20,068 nucleotides of DNA from Firmicutes bacterium CAG:631 (GCA_000433015.1 HF997993.1:1-20068), one strand, 5' to 3'. Shown: positions 1 to 8,827, counted from the stretch's first letter. Translations and numbers: made by a program. Notes: generated by a model not told the origin, from the letters alone.

Positions 1-103
1 TTATTTGTTCTATAAAATCCAGTAAATAAAACTTTTAATTTTTTCTTTTTTTAACATAAAATTTTTAAACATGAATGAATTAAAGAATCTTTGCTCTAAC
101 GTT

Positions 104-211
104 TCAATCTTTTGGTAAATTATAGAAAGCTCTCATTTGTTCTTCCAAATAAGTTAATCTTTTTTGTTTTATAAGTTCCAATAAAAAATGAAAAATTGTC
201 TCTACAACTTT
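104..211 (-). pseudogene. Degenerate coding remnant downstream of the HD gene
   Basis: On the minus strand this open frame reads as a protein-like, charged helical peptide ending in RAFYNLPKD and a TGA, with no start codon or ribosome site. Dropping one T in AATTTACC near 110-115 moves into another frame that continues as protein-like sequence (YQKIETLEQRFF and on) to a TAG near position 12. This looks like a decayed gene with at least one frameshift, or the damaged end of a longer one. In such AT-rich DNA it could also be chance. No family is recognised. Nothing else is supported in positions 1-103. Confidence 0.2.
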
Positions 212-643
212 TCATTTTCTGTTAGTATTTCTAATGCTTCTTTGTATTTTTGACAACGCTTTTTAGCATAATCATCAATAACACTTAATCTTGTATTATC
301 ACTATTGTGCATTAAATCAGCTATTTTTACTTTTTTAGCGATAGGATTCGTAGATAATTTTTTAATGTAATTCATATAAGGATTTTCTTTTTCGTGTGTT
401 AGAAGTTTTAAAACTTCAATCACTTCTTGGGGATAACCCATTTGAATCAAATTTTCAAATGTCATATCTGTATCTTCTACAACATCGTGTAAAAGAGCAC
501 AGACGGTGGAAATTTCATCATCCATTTGTTCTGCCAAATGAAAGGGATGAAAGACATAGAGCAAACCCGTTTTATCAACCTGATCTTTATGCGCCTCAAA
601 ACATAATTTTAAAGCTTTTTTTTGTTAAATCCGTATAAATCAT
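202..643 (-). pseudogene. HD-domain (p)ppGpp hydrolase-like gene, frameshifted
   Basis: From an ATG at 641-643 the first codons give MIYTDLTKK and then run into a TGA. If the T8 run at 616-623 (A8 in the coding strand) is read as seven, the frame becomes MIYTDLTKKALKLCFEAHKD and joins the long open frame ending at 202, giving 146 aa. The corrected protein has HKDQ (H18), HPFH (H32), the HD pair H52-D53 followed by VVEDT, and KIADLMHNSDNTR. This is the arrangement of the small HD hydrolase domain of the RelA/SpoT and MESH1 family, without a synthetase domain; hydrolysis of guanosine alarmones is inferred from the family. The ATG has a strong site (AGGAGAGG) and lies 13 bp after the SNF2 stop, so the two genes are co-transcribed. 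The indel may be a real mutation, slippage, or a sequencing error. Confidence 0.72.
616..623. repeat. T8 homopolymer at the HD-gene frameshift
   Basis: Eight T on the plus strand (A8 in the coding strand), about 20 bases into the HD gene. Seven would restore one continuous 146-residue frame. It is a natural site for polymerase slippage and also a common place for sequencing error. Confidence 0.8.
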
Positions 644-656
644 TCTATCCTCTCCT

Positions 657-3600
657 TTAATCATTAAATAAAGATAACAATTCATTTAATGTTAATTTAG
701 ATACAAATTCTTGTTCATTGCCAATGACTAAATTAAATAAATCTTTTTTTAACATTTGTAAATTAAGAATTTTTTCTTCTACAGAATCTTTTACAATCAC
801 TTTTAAAATTTGTACATTTTTTCTTTGACCAATACGATGGACACGGTCACTGGCTTGATTTTCAGCACTTAAATTCCACCAAGGATCATAATGAATCACC
901 GTATCCGCTGCTGTTAAATTTAAACCTGTTCCTCCCGCTTTTAAAGAAATTAAAAAGACTTTAATTTCTGAATTTTGATTGAATTCTTCTACCATTTGAT
1001 ATCTTTTTTCGGCAGGAGTGTCTCCTGTTAAGACAAAGGGTTGAATGTTTCTTTTTTGCAATTCTTCTTGTAAAATGGCAAGCATACTTGTAAATTGTGA
1101 AAAGATTAAGATTTTATGATTTCCACTAATACTATTTTCAACCAAATCTAAAGTAAGATTCAATTTTGCACTTTCACCTTGATAATCTTGAAGATAGAGT
1201 TTTGGATGACAACAAATTTGTCTTAGTCGCGTAAGCATTGAAAAGATATACATCTTATTAGAACTATTTTCCATAATTTGCTTTTTAGCTTGTTCTATGG
1301 TTGCATGATAAACTTGTTGTTGTTCTTGATCCATTTTGGCATAAACAACTTGCTCTAGTTTGTCTGGTAATTCTTTTAAGACATCTTTTTTAATTCGACG
1401 TAAAATAAATGGTGCAACTAATTTATTTAAACGATTAATTTTTGCGGTATCTTTGAATTTAACAATATCATATTCGTATTCATATTTAAATATTTCATAC
1501 GTTTTTAAATAGCCAGGTAAACAGTAATCAAAAATGGACCACAAATCAGCCAAAGAATTTTCTAGAGGCGTACCAGTAACAGCAAATTTGGTTATGGCTT
1601 TAATTTCTTTAACACTTTCAGCATTCTTTGTAGCAAAATTTTTAATGTTTTGTGCTTCATCAATGACCATAAAATGAAATTGAAGGTTTTGATATAATTC
1701 TAAATCTCGTTTTAAATAATCATAAGAAGTAATAATCGTTTGTGTAGGTTGAATATTTTTGATGAGTTGTTCACGAACTGGCCCATTTCCTGTAATTAAT
1801 AAGATATCACATTGTTCATCCCATTTTTTAAATTCATTATACCAGTTATAGGTTAACGAAGAAGGAGCAACAATTAAATTGGGATTTTTTGTTTTAAAAG
1901 AACTGAGTAATGAAATAATTTGTAAGGATTTACCAAGTCCCATATCATCGGCTAAAATACCACCAACATTATACTTCGCTAAGTTATATAACCAACGGAA
2001 TCCCTCTTTTTGATAATCTCTTAAAATAGAAGCAAGTTTTGGATTTAAAGGATAATTTTTATGTTTATAATTCTTCAAATCATATAAAAACTGTTCAATT
2101 TCTTTAGGAATAGCTTTTTGATCAAATATTGACTCAAATCGCATCATCTTAAATAAAGGAATTTGCATCTCTTTTTGTAATTTTGATGCAGGAACTCCTA
2201 TCGTCTCAATAATATCTTTTAAATCTTGAATATATTTATCTTGTAAATCTAAAATCGTTCCATCTTTCAATAAATGATATTTTTTCTTTTCTTTTAAAGA
2301 TTTTAAAATTTCATCTAAATCTTTTAAGGCAATGATTTCTTCATTAAAGACAAGTTCTAACCAATTGTTATTAAAACGAATGCCAACGCCAGTTGAGTTC
2401 ATCTTTTTAAAAGATAAATGTTTAATCGAATCACTGATATAAACTGTTGCATATTCTTTTAATTTATGTAAATCGTTTTTTAAAAAATCCAAAGCCCAAT
2501 CTTCATCATCAATAATGTATTCATTTTCTTTTGTCGTCCTTAAAAAACTAAATGTGGCTAATTGTTCAAAAAAGTTTTCTTCTTGAGCAATATTTGGAAA
2601 ATATCCTTGTTTAATGGCCTCTTCTCGTTCTAAAGAATGATACATAAATTTATATTTTAAATATAAAGAATGATTTTTAAAATCTAAATAACATTCCGCA
2701 TCTAAATTCGAACAATTATTGTATTTTTCAAATTCTTCTCGATTAATAATCGTAATGCAATTGACCACTTGTGGATAGATATAAGTAAAAAATTCATTAT
2801 ATAGTTTACTATTAAAAACTAAATCTTGTTGAAATAAAGCAATGACTAACGGAACAACGTGCGGATTATTGACATTGTCTAAACAATATAGGTTTTTATC
2901 TCGAATAACATAGTAACTTCTTCCGACCATAAAAACACGCATTTGCTTTTTGTTTTCGATAAATAAGGTATTTTTTTCAAAAACTAAATTCAAATCAAAT
3001 TCACTACTCGTATAATTTAATTCATAATTGGCTTCATCTAATACTAATTCTACAGATTGATCTAAATGCGCATCTAAACATTTTTTAAATACAATCTGAG
3101 GAAGACTACATTTCCGTTTATTATCAAAATACGATTTTCCTTCTATCGAACGATACCCAATATAATCTTTTAAGTCTTCAATCAAATTTCTACTTTCTTT
3201 ATTAAATGCGGTTGTTGTATGTACAAATTCTAATTCTTTGCCATATTTAAATGATAAATTCTTTTCGATATTGTCGAAAAATTCAGGTATATTTTTAATA
3301 AAATACGTTTTCCCTTTTCCAATTTTTAATTCAATTCCTACTTCTTTGCCATAAATATGAAAAATCGGAGTAAGTTGAATATCTAAACTAACACTTTTTT
3401 TATAAAAGTTTAAAAGAGAAGTCAATTGATTTACTTCTTTTTTATTGGTCACTTCATTAATTTTTAATAAAAAAGCTAAAATATGTTTACAATATCCATC
3501 ATAATTCCAATAAAAATCACAATCGCAAGAGGCATGAATGACTTTCCCTTTGGCATCAATGGTTGCACTAACAGGATAACTTTTATTCCCCATTCCTGAA

Positions 3601-3746
3601 ACCATTCCTTCGTAAACATCTTCATCTTTTTCATTTCGTCTACATTTTAAAATAATTTTTTTGTTAGAAAAAACTTCGTAAGCTTTTGTATAGGTATCAC
3701 CATCAATGGTGTTTTTAATAATTTCTTTAATATCAATTTTATTCAT
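657..3746 (-). CDS. SNF2-family DEAD/DEAH-like helicase with SWIM zinc finger
   Basis: A 1029-residue bacterial Snf2/Rad54-type ATPase. Near the N-terminus C74, C76, C86 and H88 form a SWIM zinc finger (CxC...CxH). A long middle region (about 100-560) matches the position of the bacterial SNF2-associated domain. The two RecA-like lobes follow: ADDMGLGKS (Walker A, about residue 600), VIDEAQN (Walker B, about 695), then the C-terminal helicase lobe with ILIFSQFTSML and RVHRIGQR (motif VI, about 970). Proteins of this class translocate on double-stranded DNA and remodel protein-DNA complexes; the bacterial substrate is generally unknown. The length is normal and the gene looks intact. The ATG is preceded by GGAAGTG and by an extended -10 promoter. 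The HD gene follows at once, suggesting an operon. Confidence 0.92.
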   Translation of the reverse strand: MNKIDIKEIIKNTIDGDTYTKAYEVFSNKKIILKCRRNEKDEDVYEGMVSGMGNKSYPVSATIDAKGKVIHASCDCDFYWNYDGYCKHILAFLLKINEVTNKKEVNQLTSLLNFYKKSVSLDIQLTPIFHIYGKEVGIELKIGKGKTYFIKNIPEFFDNIEKNLSFKYGKELEFVHTTTAFNKESRNLIEDLKDYIGYRSIEGKSYFDNKRKCSLPQIVFKKCLDAHLDQSVELVLDEANYELNYTSSEFDLNLVFEKNTLFIENKKQMRVFMVGRSYYVIRDKNLYCLDNVNNPHVVPLVIALFQQDLVFNSKLYNEFFTYIYPQVVNCITIINREEFEKYNNCSNLDAECYLDFKNHSLYLKYKFMYHSLEREEAIKQGYFPNIAQEENFFEQLATFSFLRTTKENEYIIDDEDWALDFLKNDLHKLKEYATVYISDSIKHLSFKKMNSTGVGIRFNNNWLELVFNEEIIALKDLDEILKSLKEKKKYHLLKDGTILDLQDKYIQDLKDIIETIGVPASKLQKEMQIPLFKMMRFESIFDQKAIPKEIEQFLYDLKNYKHKNYPLNPKLASILRDYQKEGFRWLYNLAKYNVGGILADDMGLGKSLQIISLLSSFKTKNPNLIVAPSSLTYNWYNEFKKWDEQCDILLITGNGPVREQLIKNIQPTQTIITSYDYLKRDLELYQNLQFHFMVIDEAQNIKNFATKNAESVKEIKAITKFAVTGTPLENSLADLWSIFDYCLPGYLKTYEIFKYEYEYDIVKFKDTAKINRLNKLVAPFILRRIKKDVLKELPDKLEQVVYAKMDQEQQQVYHATIEQAKKQIMENSSNKMYIFSMLTRLRQICCHPKLYLQDYQGESAKLNLTLDLVENSISGNHKILIFSQFTSMLAILQEELQKRNIQPFVLTGDTPAEKRYQMVEEFNQNSEIKVFLISLKAGGTGLNLTAADTVIHYDPWWNLSAENQASDRVHRIGQRKNVQILKVIVKDSVEEKILNLQMLKKDLFNLVIGNEQEFVSKLTLNELLSLFND

Positions 3747-3766
3747 TTGATCACTTCCGTTTCTTT

Positions 3767-3775
3767 ATTATATCA
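3767..3775 (-). promoter_or_regulatory. Extended -10 promoter of the SNF2-HD operon
   Basis: On the minus strand the sequence reads TGATATAAT, a consensus -10 with the TG extension, about 20 bases upstream of the SNF2 start. No good -35 lies 17 bp upstream, which is tolerable for an extended -10. Confidence 0.55.
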
Positions 3776-3818
3776 CAAATAGAAGAAAAAAGGATTGTTT
3801 ATTTTTAAAAAATAAAAA

Positions 3819-3840
3819 AGGGAAACTTTTTAGTTTTCCT
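3819..3840 (-). terminator. Intrinsic terminator overlapping the channel-gene stop codon
   Basis: An 8-bp stem (AGGAAAAC with GTTTCCCT, one G-U pair) and a 6-base loop are followed on the minus strand by TTTTTATTTTTT. The TAA stop of the formate/nitrite-type channel (3830-3832) lies in the loop side of the hairpin, so termination begins inside the coding sequence. Confidence 0.8.
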
Positions 3841-4474
3841 TCTTTTTCAATACATGTTCAAAAAACCAAATGGTTATCGATCCTAATCCATTTCCAAGAG
3901 TCATTAATAAAAGATAAAGGATGATTTTTAAACTCCATTGTCCTGAAGCTGCAAGGTAATACATATTTGCAACAACGTGTTCAAACCCACACAAAATAAA
4001 AACCATTACACAGAAAAATATCGCAATCAATTTAAATACTGGTGCAATATTTTCTTTTTTTTGTGTATTCACTGCAATATACATTAACATGCCACAAAAA
4101 AAAGATAAAATCAAAATACTCAGCACGGAATCATTTTGTTTTGAAAGAATGAGGTCATTCACTGTTTGTTGGATTTCAGGAGTTAAAAATCGCGTTTGTC
4201 GAAATAAAAATCCAACTAGACACGTTCCTAAAAAATTACCAATCCAAATCATTCCTAAATCCAAAAGATATCGCGGTTTATTTTCAAATACATATCCCAC
4301 TTTCCCTGTAAATAGAAAAAATTGATAGCAAATAATTGTAAATAACCCTAAGGCAAAAAGACAAGATGCCACAATTTTATTGATTCCAACTACAGATAGA
4401 TAGACAGTTCCTCCAATGCCAATGCAAATTCCTGCAGCAATGGCTGAAAGGAGAATATTCAACATTTTTTTCAC
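3830..4474 (-). CDS. Formate/nitrite transporter (FNT) family channel
   Basis: A 214-residue hydrophobic protein with about six membrane helices. It carries FNT marks: a Gly-rich first helix (AAGICIGIGGTVYL), the LFTGKVGYVF loop, WIGNFLGT, the signature CGFEHVVANMYY in the second half, and GNGLGS in the last helix. The family moves small monovalent anions (formate, nitrite, hydrosulfide, lactate) with protons; the substrate cannot be told from sequence, though formate or hydrosulfide would suit an anaerobe. It is slightly short for the family (usually about 250-280) because both termini are trimmed. The start appears to be GTG at 4472-4474, with GGGG eight bases upstream; the ATG four codons later is too far from that site. 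It is monocistronic, with its own promoter and terminator. Confidence 0.85.
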   Translation of the reverse strand: MKKMLNILLSAIAAGICIGIGGTVYLSVVGINKIVASCLFALGLFTIICYQFFLFTGKVGYVFENKPRYLLDLGMIWIGNFLGTCLVGFLFRQTRFLTPEIQQTVNDLILSKQNDSVLSILILSFFCGMLMYIAVNTQKKENIAPVFKLIAIFFCVMVFILCGFEHVVANMYYLAASGQWSLKIILYLLLMTLGNGLGSITIWFFEHVLKKKEN

Positions 4475-4499
4475 TTCAAATCCCCTTCTTGTTTTTTAT

Positions 4500-4528
4500 A
4501 TTGTAACATAACTTTGTTTGAATCTAAA
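4500..4528 (-). promoter_or_regulatory. Promoter of the FNT channel gene
   Basis: On the minus strand an extended -10 (TGTTACAAT, hexamer at 4500-4505) lies 17 bp after TTTAGA (4523-4528), a weak -35. It overlaps the divergent promoter region of the cation exporter, so the two genes may compete for this short space. Confidence 0.4.
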
Positions 4529-4547
4529 CTTTTTTATCAATTTGTTA

Positions 4548-4553
4548 TATAAT
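4548..4553 (+). promoter_or_regulatory. -10 box of the CDF exporter gene
   Basis: A consensus TATAAT lies 19 bases upstream of the start codon, with no convincing -35. A GAGGAAA ribosome site lies between it and the ATG. Confidence 0.45.
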
Positions 4554-4572
4554 AAAATAGTGAGGAAAAATT

Positions 4573-5739
4573 ATGATTAAATTTTTAGTAAAAAAATGCA
4601 TTAAAAATGCAAATGATGTAAAAGATAAAAAAGTCAGACAATCCTATATTGTTTTAGGTGGCGTTTTAGGAATTATCTGCAATTTTATTTTATTTGTTTT
4701 AAAATTAGTCATTGGTTTGATTTTAAAAAGTATTAGTGTTCTTTCTGACGCTTTAAATAATCTATCTGATTCGGCTTCATCGATTATCGGTTTATTTAGT
4801 GCCAAACTAAGCAACAAAAAACCGGATAAAGAACATCCCTATGGTCATGGAAGAATAGAATATATTGCTTCTTTAATTGTTTCTTTTATTATCATCTTTA
4901 TGGGAGCACAATTATTGATTTCTTCAGTGAATAAATTACTAGACAAACAAGAACCATCCAGTTTTAACCTTGTTTTAGTCATCATCTTAGGCGTATCCAT
5001 TTTATTAAAATTATGGATGTTTTCTTATAATCGATATTTAAGTAAAAAAATTGATTCTTTAATCTTAAAAGCGACTGCTTTTGATTGTCTAAGTGATGTT
5101 TTAACAACCTCTTTGGTTATAATTTCTTTAATTATTGGTCAATATGTTTCTTTTTCTGTTGATGGATTAATGGGGATTTTGGTTTCCTTATTAATTGTTT
5201 ACAATGGCATTAAATTAACGATAGAAACAAGTAAAACACTTTTAGGAACTAAAGCTAGTGATGAATTAATCCAAGAAATCCAAAATATTATTTTACAAGA
5301 AAAAGAAATTTTAGGAACACACGATTTAATTGTTCATGATTATGGTCCTGGTCGTAAAATGGCTTCTATCCATGTTGAAGTTTCAGATCAAGCCAATATC
5401 ATTAAAATTCATGAACTCATAGATGCTTTAGAAAAAAAGATTGAAGATGAATTATATATTCATATGGTCATTCATATGGATCCCGTTTCAGTAGATAATG
5501 AAGAAGTTAAAAAATTACATGCTTATTTAACAAAGTTAATTCAAGATTCAAAAAAGGATGTTTCTTTTCACGATTTAAGAATTACTCAAGGAGAAAAAAA
5601 TGTCAATGTCATTTTTGATTTATCTATTCCTTATTCATTTAGCAATCTAGAAAAAAATGATTACATCACTTATATTCAAGATAAAATTAAAGAATTAGAC
5701 GATAAATATTCACCAGTTATTAATATTGATTATCATTAA
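4573..5739 (+). CDS. Cation diffusion facilitator, Mn-type metal exporter
   Basis: A 388-residue CDF protein. Helix 2 carries SDALNNLSD, placing N62 and D66 at the metal site, followed by the family's HPYGHGRIEY loop. Helix 5 carries AFDCLSD, giving D171 and D175. Zinc-type members (YiiP) have D-x3-D and H-x3-D here. The N/D plus D/D set resembles MntE-type exporters, so Mn(II) (perhaps Fe(II)) efflux is inferred. A cytoplasmic C-terminal domain (about 225-305) has the usual His- and Asp-rich face (IHVEVSD, HMVIHMDP). A further 80 residues resemble a second copy of this domain, as in many Bacillota members of 380-400 residues. Manganese export would fit with the nearby perR-like gene, but they are not linked transcriptionally. 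Confidence 0.88.
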   Translation: MIKFLVKKCIKNANDVKDKKVRQSYIVLGGVLGIICNFILFVLKLVIGLILKSISVLSDALNNLSDSASSIIGLFSAKLSNKKPDKEHPYGHGRIEYIASLIVSFIIIFMGAQLLISSVNKLLDKQEPSSFNLVLVIILGVSILLKLWMFSYNRYLSKKIDSLILKATAFDCLSDVLTTSLVIISLIIGQYVSFSVDGLMGILVSLLIVYNGIKLTIETSKTLLGTKASDELIQEIQNIILQEKEILGTHDLIVHDYGPGRKMASIHVEVSDQANIIKIHELIDALEKKIEDELYIHMVIHMDPVSVDNEEVKKLHAYLTKLIQDSKKDVSFHDLRITQGEKNVNVIFDLSIPYSFSNLEKNDYITYIQDKIKELDDKYSPVINIDYH

Positions 5740-5820
5740 AAATTATGATTTTATTTGTGTTATTAGGATAAATCATTGAATTATTCATCAATTTCTTCAT
5801 AATAATACTTTTTATTTTAA

Positions 5821-5843
5821 GTTGTTGACAAATTGTCGGCAAC
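5821..5843. repeat. Imperfect inverted repeat (possible hairpin or operator)
   Basis: GTTGTTGAC and GTCGGCAAC can pair over nine positions (two G-U) around AAATT. There is no T run on either side, so it is not a normal terminator. Its role is unknown. Confidence 0.45.
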
Positions 5844-5979
5844 TGCTAATTTCTACGTTTTAAGACATTCCAACAAAAACAATATTTTAAGACGCAAAAT
5901 TTGTGTTTTGTTAATATTTCAATTATTTTTTTAAATGGTATTTTATAATTCTAAACTATTCGATCAAGCAAAAATTCTT

Positions 5980-6030
5980 TTATTCCTTCAAATATCCTAT
6001 TTCTAAATACTTATTTCTTGCAATTTCCAT
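5980..6030 (-). pseudogene. 16-codon micro-ORF or remnant with strong ribosome site
   Basis: GAGGTG lies four to five bases before an ATG that opens MEIARNKYLEIGYLKE and a TAA. A neighbouring frame continues with protein-like sequence (RIFEGIKEFLLDRIV). The start vaguely resembles the N-terminus of some AAA+ ATPases (MEIKR-x-KYL), so this may be the first codons of a deleted or frameshifted gene. A translated micropeptide cannot be excluded. Confidence 0.25.
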
Positions 6031-6087
6031 GTTTCACCTCATTGAGAATTTGCATCCATTTTGCCATTTTTTATCAATAAATATTAA

Positions 6088-6115
6088 AAAACTCCATTCA
6101 GTCGAATGGAGTTTT
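6088..6115 (-). terminator. Intrinsic terminator after pyruvate phosphate dikinase
   Basis: A perfect 12-bp stem (AAAACTCCATTC with its complement) and a 4-base loop, followed on the minus strand by more T. It lies 23 bp after the dikinase stop. It could also stop weak plus-strand transcription from the CDF gene. Confidence 0.9.
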
Positions 6116-6138
6116 AGTCTTTTATAAAATAGATAAAA

Positions 6139-8763
6139 CTATTTTTTCTTTGCACGAATTGCAGCTTGTGCAGCAGCTAAACGGGCAATTGGAACACGAT
6201 ATGGTGAACAAGAAACATAATCAAGTCCAATAGAATTGCAGAATTCAATTGAAGCTGGATCGCCACCATGTTCTCCACAAATACCACAATGTAAATCTTT
6301 ACGTGTTGAATGACCTAATTCAACGGCCATTTTCATCAATTTTCCAACACCTTTTTGGTCTACATGGGCAAATGGATCGCTTTCAAAAACTTTACGATTA
6401 TAATATTCTTCTAGGAATTTTCCAGCATCATCACGGCTAAATCCAAATGTCATTTGTGTTAAGTCGTTTGTTCCAAAACTGAAGAATTCAGCTTCTGTTG
6501 CAATTTCATCAGCAGTTAAAGCCGCACGAGGAACTTCAATCATGGTTCCAACTTTATATTCTAATTGATAATTTTGTTCTTCCATGACTTTTTGAGCAGT
6601 TTCTACGACTACTTTTTTAACATATTGTAATTCTTTTACTTCTCCAACTAATGGAATCATAATTTCTGGAGTTACTTTTAATCCTTCTTTATTGACAATA
6701 ATTGCAGCTTCTATAACAGCTCTTGTTTGCATTTCAGCTATTTCTGGATAAGTAACAGCTAAACGGCAACCACGATGTCCAAGCATTGGGTTAAATTCAT
6801 GTAAGCTTTCTACTTTTGCTTTTAATTTTTCAAAAGTAATGCCCATTTCTTGAGCAAGTGATGCAATATCTTCGTCTGTATGAGGTAAGAATTCATGTAA
6901 AGGTGGATCTAAGTAACGAATGGTTACAGAGTATCCTTTCATTTCACGATAAATACCGACAAAGTCTTGTCTTTGCATTGGAAGAATTTTAGCCAATGCT
7001 TTTTTACGTTCTTCTACTGTATCAGAAACAATCATTTCGCGCATTGCCATAATTCTATCTGCTTCAAAGAACATATGTTCAGTACGGCAAAGACCAACAC
7101 CTTCAGCACCAAAGTTATAAGCCACTCTTGCATCACGAGGATTATCAGCGTTGGTTCTAACTTTTAATCTTCTATATTTATCTGCCCAATTCATTAAAGT
7201 AGCAAAATCACCAGTTACACTAGCATCAACGGTTGGAATTGCTTCACCATATACATATCCAGTACTTCCATCAATAGAAATCCAGTCTAATTCGTTATAT
7301 CTTTTTCCTTTTACTGTAAAGTATTTTTCTTCTTCATTAACTAAAACTTCTCCTGCTCCTGAAACACAACAAGTTCCCATACCACGAGCAACAACAGCTG
7401 CATGTGAAGTCATTCCTCCACGAGCGGTTAAAATACCTTGAGAAGCAATCATTCCTTCAATATCTTCAGGAGATGTTTCTAAACGTACTAAAACGACTTT
7501 TTCACCTTGAGCATGTAACTCTTTTGCCCTTTCAGCAGTAAAGACAACTTTACCACAAGCCGCTCCTGGTGAAGCATTTAATCCTTTTGTAATCGGAGTC
7601 GCTTGTTTTAATGCTTTTTGATCAAATCCTGGATGCAACAAAGCATCTAAAGATTGTGGTTCTACTTTTAAAACGGCTTCTTCTTCTGTGATTAATCCTT
7701 CATTGACTAAATCAATCGCAATTTTTAAAGCAGCTTGTGCGGTTCTTTTACCATTTCTTGTTTGCAACATATATAATTTACCTTTTTCAATCGTAAATTC
7801 CATATCTTGCATATCTTTATAGTGTCTTTCTAATGTTTTTGCTACGCGAACAAATTCATCATATAATTCTTTGTTGTCTTCTTTTAAATGTGCAATTGGG
7901 AATGGTGTACGAATTCCTGCAACAACATCTTCTCCTTGTGCATTGAATAAGTATTCTCCAAACACTTCATTTTCTCCAGTGGCTGGATTTCTTGAAAAAG
8001 CAACACCAGTACCAGAATCTTCACCCATGTTACCAAAAACCATGGATTGAACATTGACAGCAGTTCCCCAATCATAAGGGATATTGTTTAAACGACGATA
8101 GACATTTGCTCTAGGGTTATCCCAAGATCTAAATACTGCTTTTACTGCTTCAAATAATTGTGTTTTTGGATCTTGAGGGAAATCTTCACCCTTAATTTCT
8201 TTATAACGAATTTTAAATTGTTCAACACAATATTTTAAATCTTCTGCATCTAATTCTGTGTCTAAAGCAACGCCTTTATCTTTCTTTCTTTGATCAAAGA
8301 TTTTTTCAAAATTTTCTTTTGAAATTTCCATAACAACATCAGCAAACATTTGAATAAAACGACGATAAGAATCGTAAGCAAAGCGAGGATTATTTGTGAG
8401 TTTTGCCAATCCTTCAACAGAAACATCATTTAAACCTAAGTTTAAAATCGTATCCATCATACCAGGCATAGATGCTCTAGCCCCACTTCTTACAGATACA
8501 AGTAAAGGATTATTATTGTCTCCAAATTTTTTACCACAAATTTTTTCTAATTCATGTAAAGCCGTTTCAATTTGGTCAACAACTTCTTGAGATAAGATTT
8601 TGCCATCAGCATAGTATTTTGTACAAGCTTCAGTGGTTACCGTAAATCCTTGAGGAACAGGTAAATTCAAAGATGTCATTTCTGCTAAATTGGCACCTTT
8701 ACCACCTAAAAGTTCACGCATATTGGCATTTCCTTCTTTAAATAAATAAACGTATTTAGCCAT
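6139..8763 (-). CDS. ppdK: Pyruvate, phosphate dikinase
   Basis: An 874-residue, full-length PPDK, which interconverts pyruvate, ATP and phosphate with phosphoenolpyruvate, AMP and pyrophosphate in the cytoplasm. The N-terminal ATP-grasp domain starts GGKGANLAEM and includes SVRSGARASMPGMMDT. The central swivelling domain has GGMTSHAAVVARGMG with the phosphorylated His near residue 453. The C-terminal TIM barrel carries GVGLCRTEHMFF, GHRGCRLAVTYPE, FFSFGTNDLTQM and the active-site Cys in HCGICGEHGGDP near residue 830. All main catalytic elements are present. In anaerobes it often replaces pyruvate kinase and uses pyrophosphate glycolytically. The ATG follows AGGAGAGAACAC. It is monocistronic, with a strong promoter and its own terminator. 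Confidence 0.97.
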   Translation of the reverse strand: MAKYVYLFKEGNANMRELLGGKGANLAEMTSLNLPVPQGFTVTTEACTKYYADGKILSQEVVDQIETALHELEKICGKKFGDNNNPLLVSVRSGARASMPGMMDTILNLGLNDVSVEGLAKLTNNPRFAYDSYRRFIQMFADVVMEISKENFEKIFDQRKKDKGVALDTELDAEDLKYCVEQFKIRYKEIKGEDFPQDPKTQLFEAVKAVFRSWDNPRANVYRRLNNIPYDWGTAVNVQSMVFGNMGEDSGTGVAFSRNPATGENEVFGEYLFNAQGEDVVAGIRTPFPIAHLKEDNKELYDEFVRVAKTLERHYKDMQDMEFTIEKGKLYMLQTRNGKRTAQAALKIAIDLVNEGLITEEEAVLKVEPQSLDALLHPGFDQKALKQATPITKGLNASPGAACGKVVFTAERAKELHAQGEKVVLVRLETSPEDIEGMIASQGILTARGGMTSHAAVVARGMGTCCVSGAGEVLVNEEEKYFTVKGKRYNELDWISIDGSTGYVYGEAIPTVDASVTGDFATLMNWADKYRRLKVRTNADNPRDARVAYNFGAEGVGLCRTEHMFFEADRIMAMREMIVSDTVEERKKALAKILPMQRQDFVGIYREMKGYSVTIRYLDPPLHEFLPHTDEDIASLAQEMGITFEKLKAKVESLHEFNPMLGHRGCRLAVTYPEIAEMQTRAVIEAAIIVNKEGLKVTPEIMIPLVGEVKELQYVKKVVVETAQKVMEEQNYQLEYKVGTMIEVPRAALTADEIATEAEFFSFGTNDLTQMTFGFSRDDAGKFLEEYYNRKVFESDPFAHVDQKGVGKLMKMAVELGHSTRKDLHCGICGEHGGDPASIEFCNSIGLDYVSCSPYRVPIARLAAAQAAIRAKKK

Positions 8764-8796
8764 GTGTTCTCTCCTTTTTTTATTTTTCGTATTAGT

Positions 8797-8818
8797 TGAT
8801 TAACTTTAAATTTAATCA
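8797..8818. repeat. Inverted repeat in the ppdK leader (possible operator)
   Basis: TGATTAA and TTAATCA are spaced by eight bases, between the -10 box and the ribosome site of ppdK. It is symmetric enough for a dimeric repressor or an mRNA hairpin; the factor is unknown. Confidence 0.4.
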
Positions 8819-8827
8819 CCGCTATTT

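Larger units (their letters stand above)
5740..6087. other. Intergenic region, mostly degenerate
   Basis: About 350 bp with no intact gene. It holds an imperfect inverted repeat (5821-5843), a micro-ORF with a good ribosome site (5980-6030, minus), and short minus-strand frames that look protein-like but are interrupted. It ends in the dikinase terminator. A decayed gene is the likeliest explanation; no insertion-sequence ends were found. Confidence 0.35.

Noticed and set aside
7151..7441. Plus-strand open frames within ppdK (also 6249-6440, 6967-7167, 8396-8590)
   Set aside because: All lie opposite conserved dikinase codons, with no ribosome sites or recognisable products.
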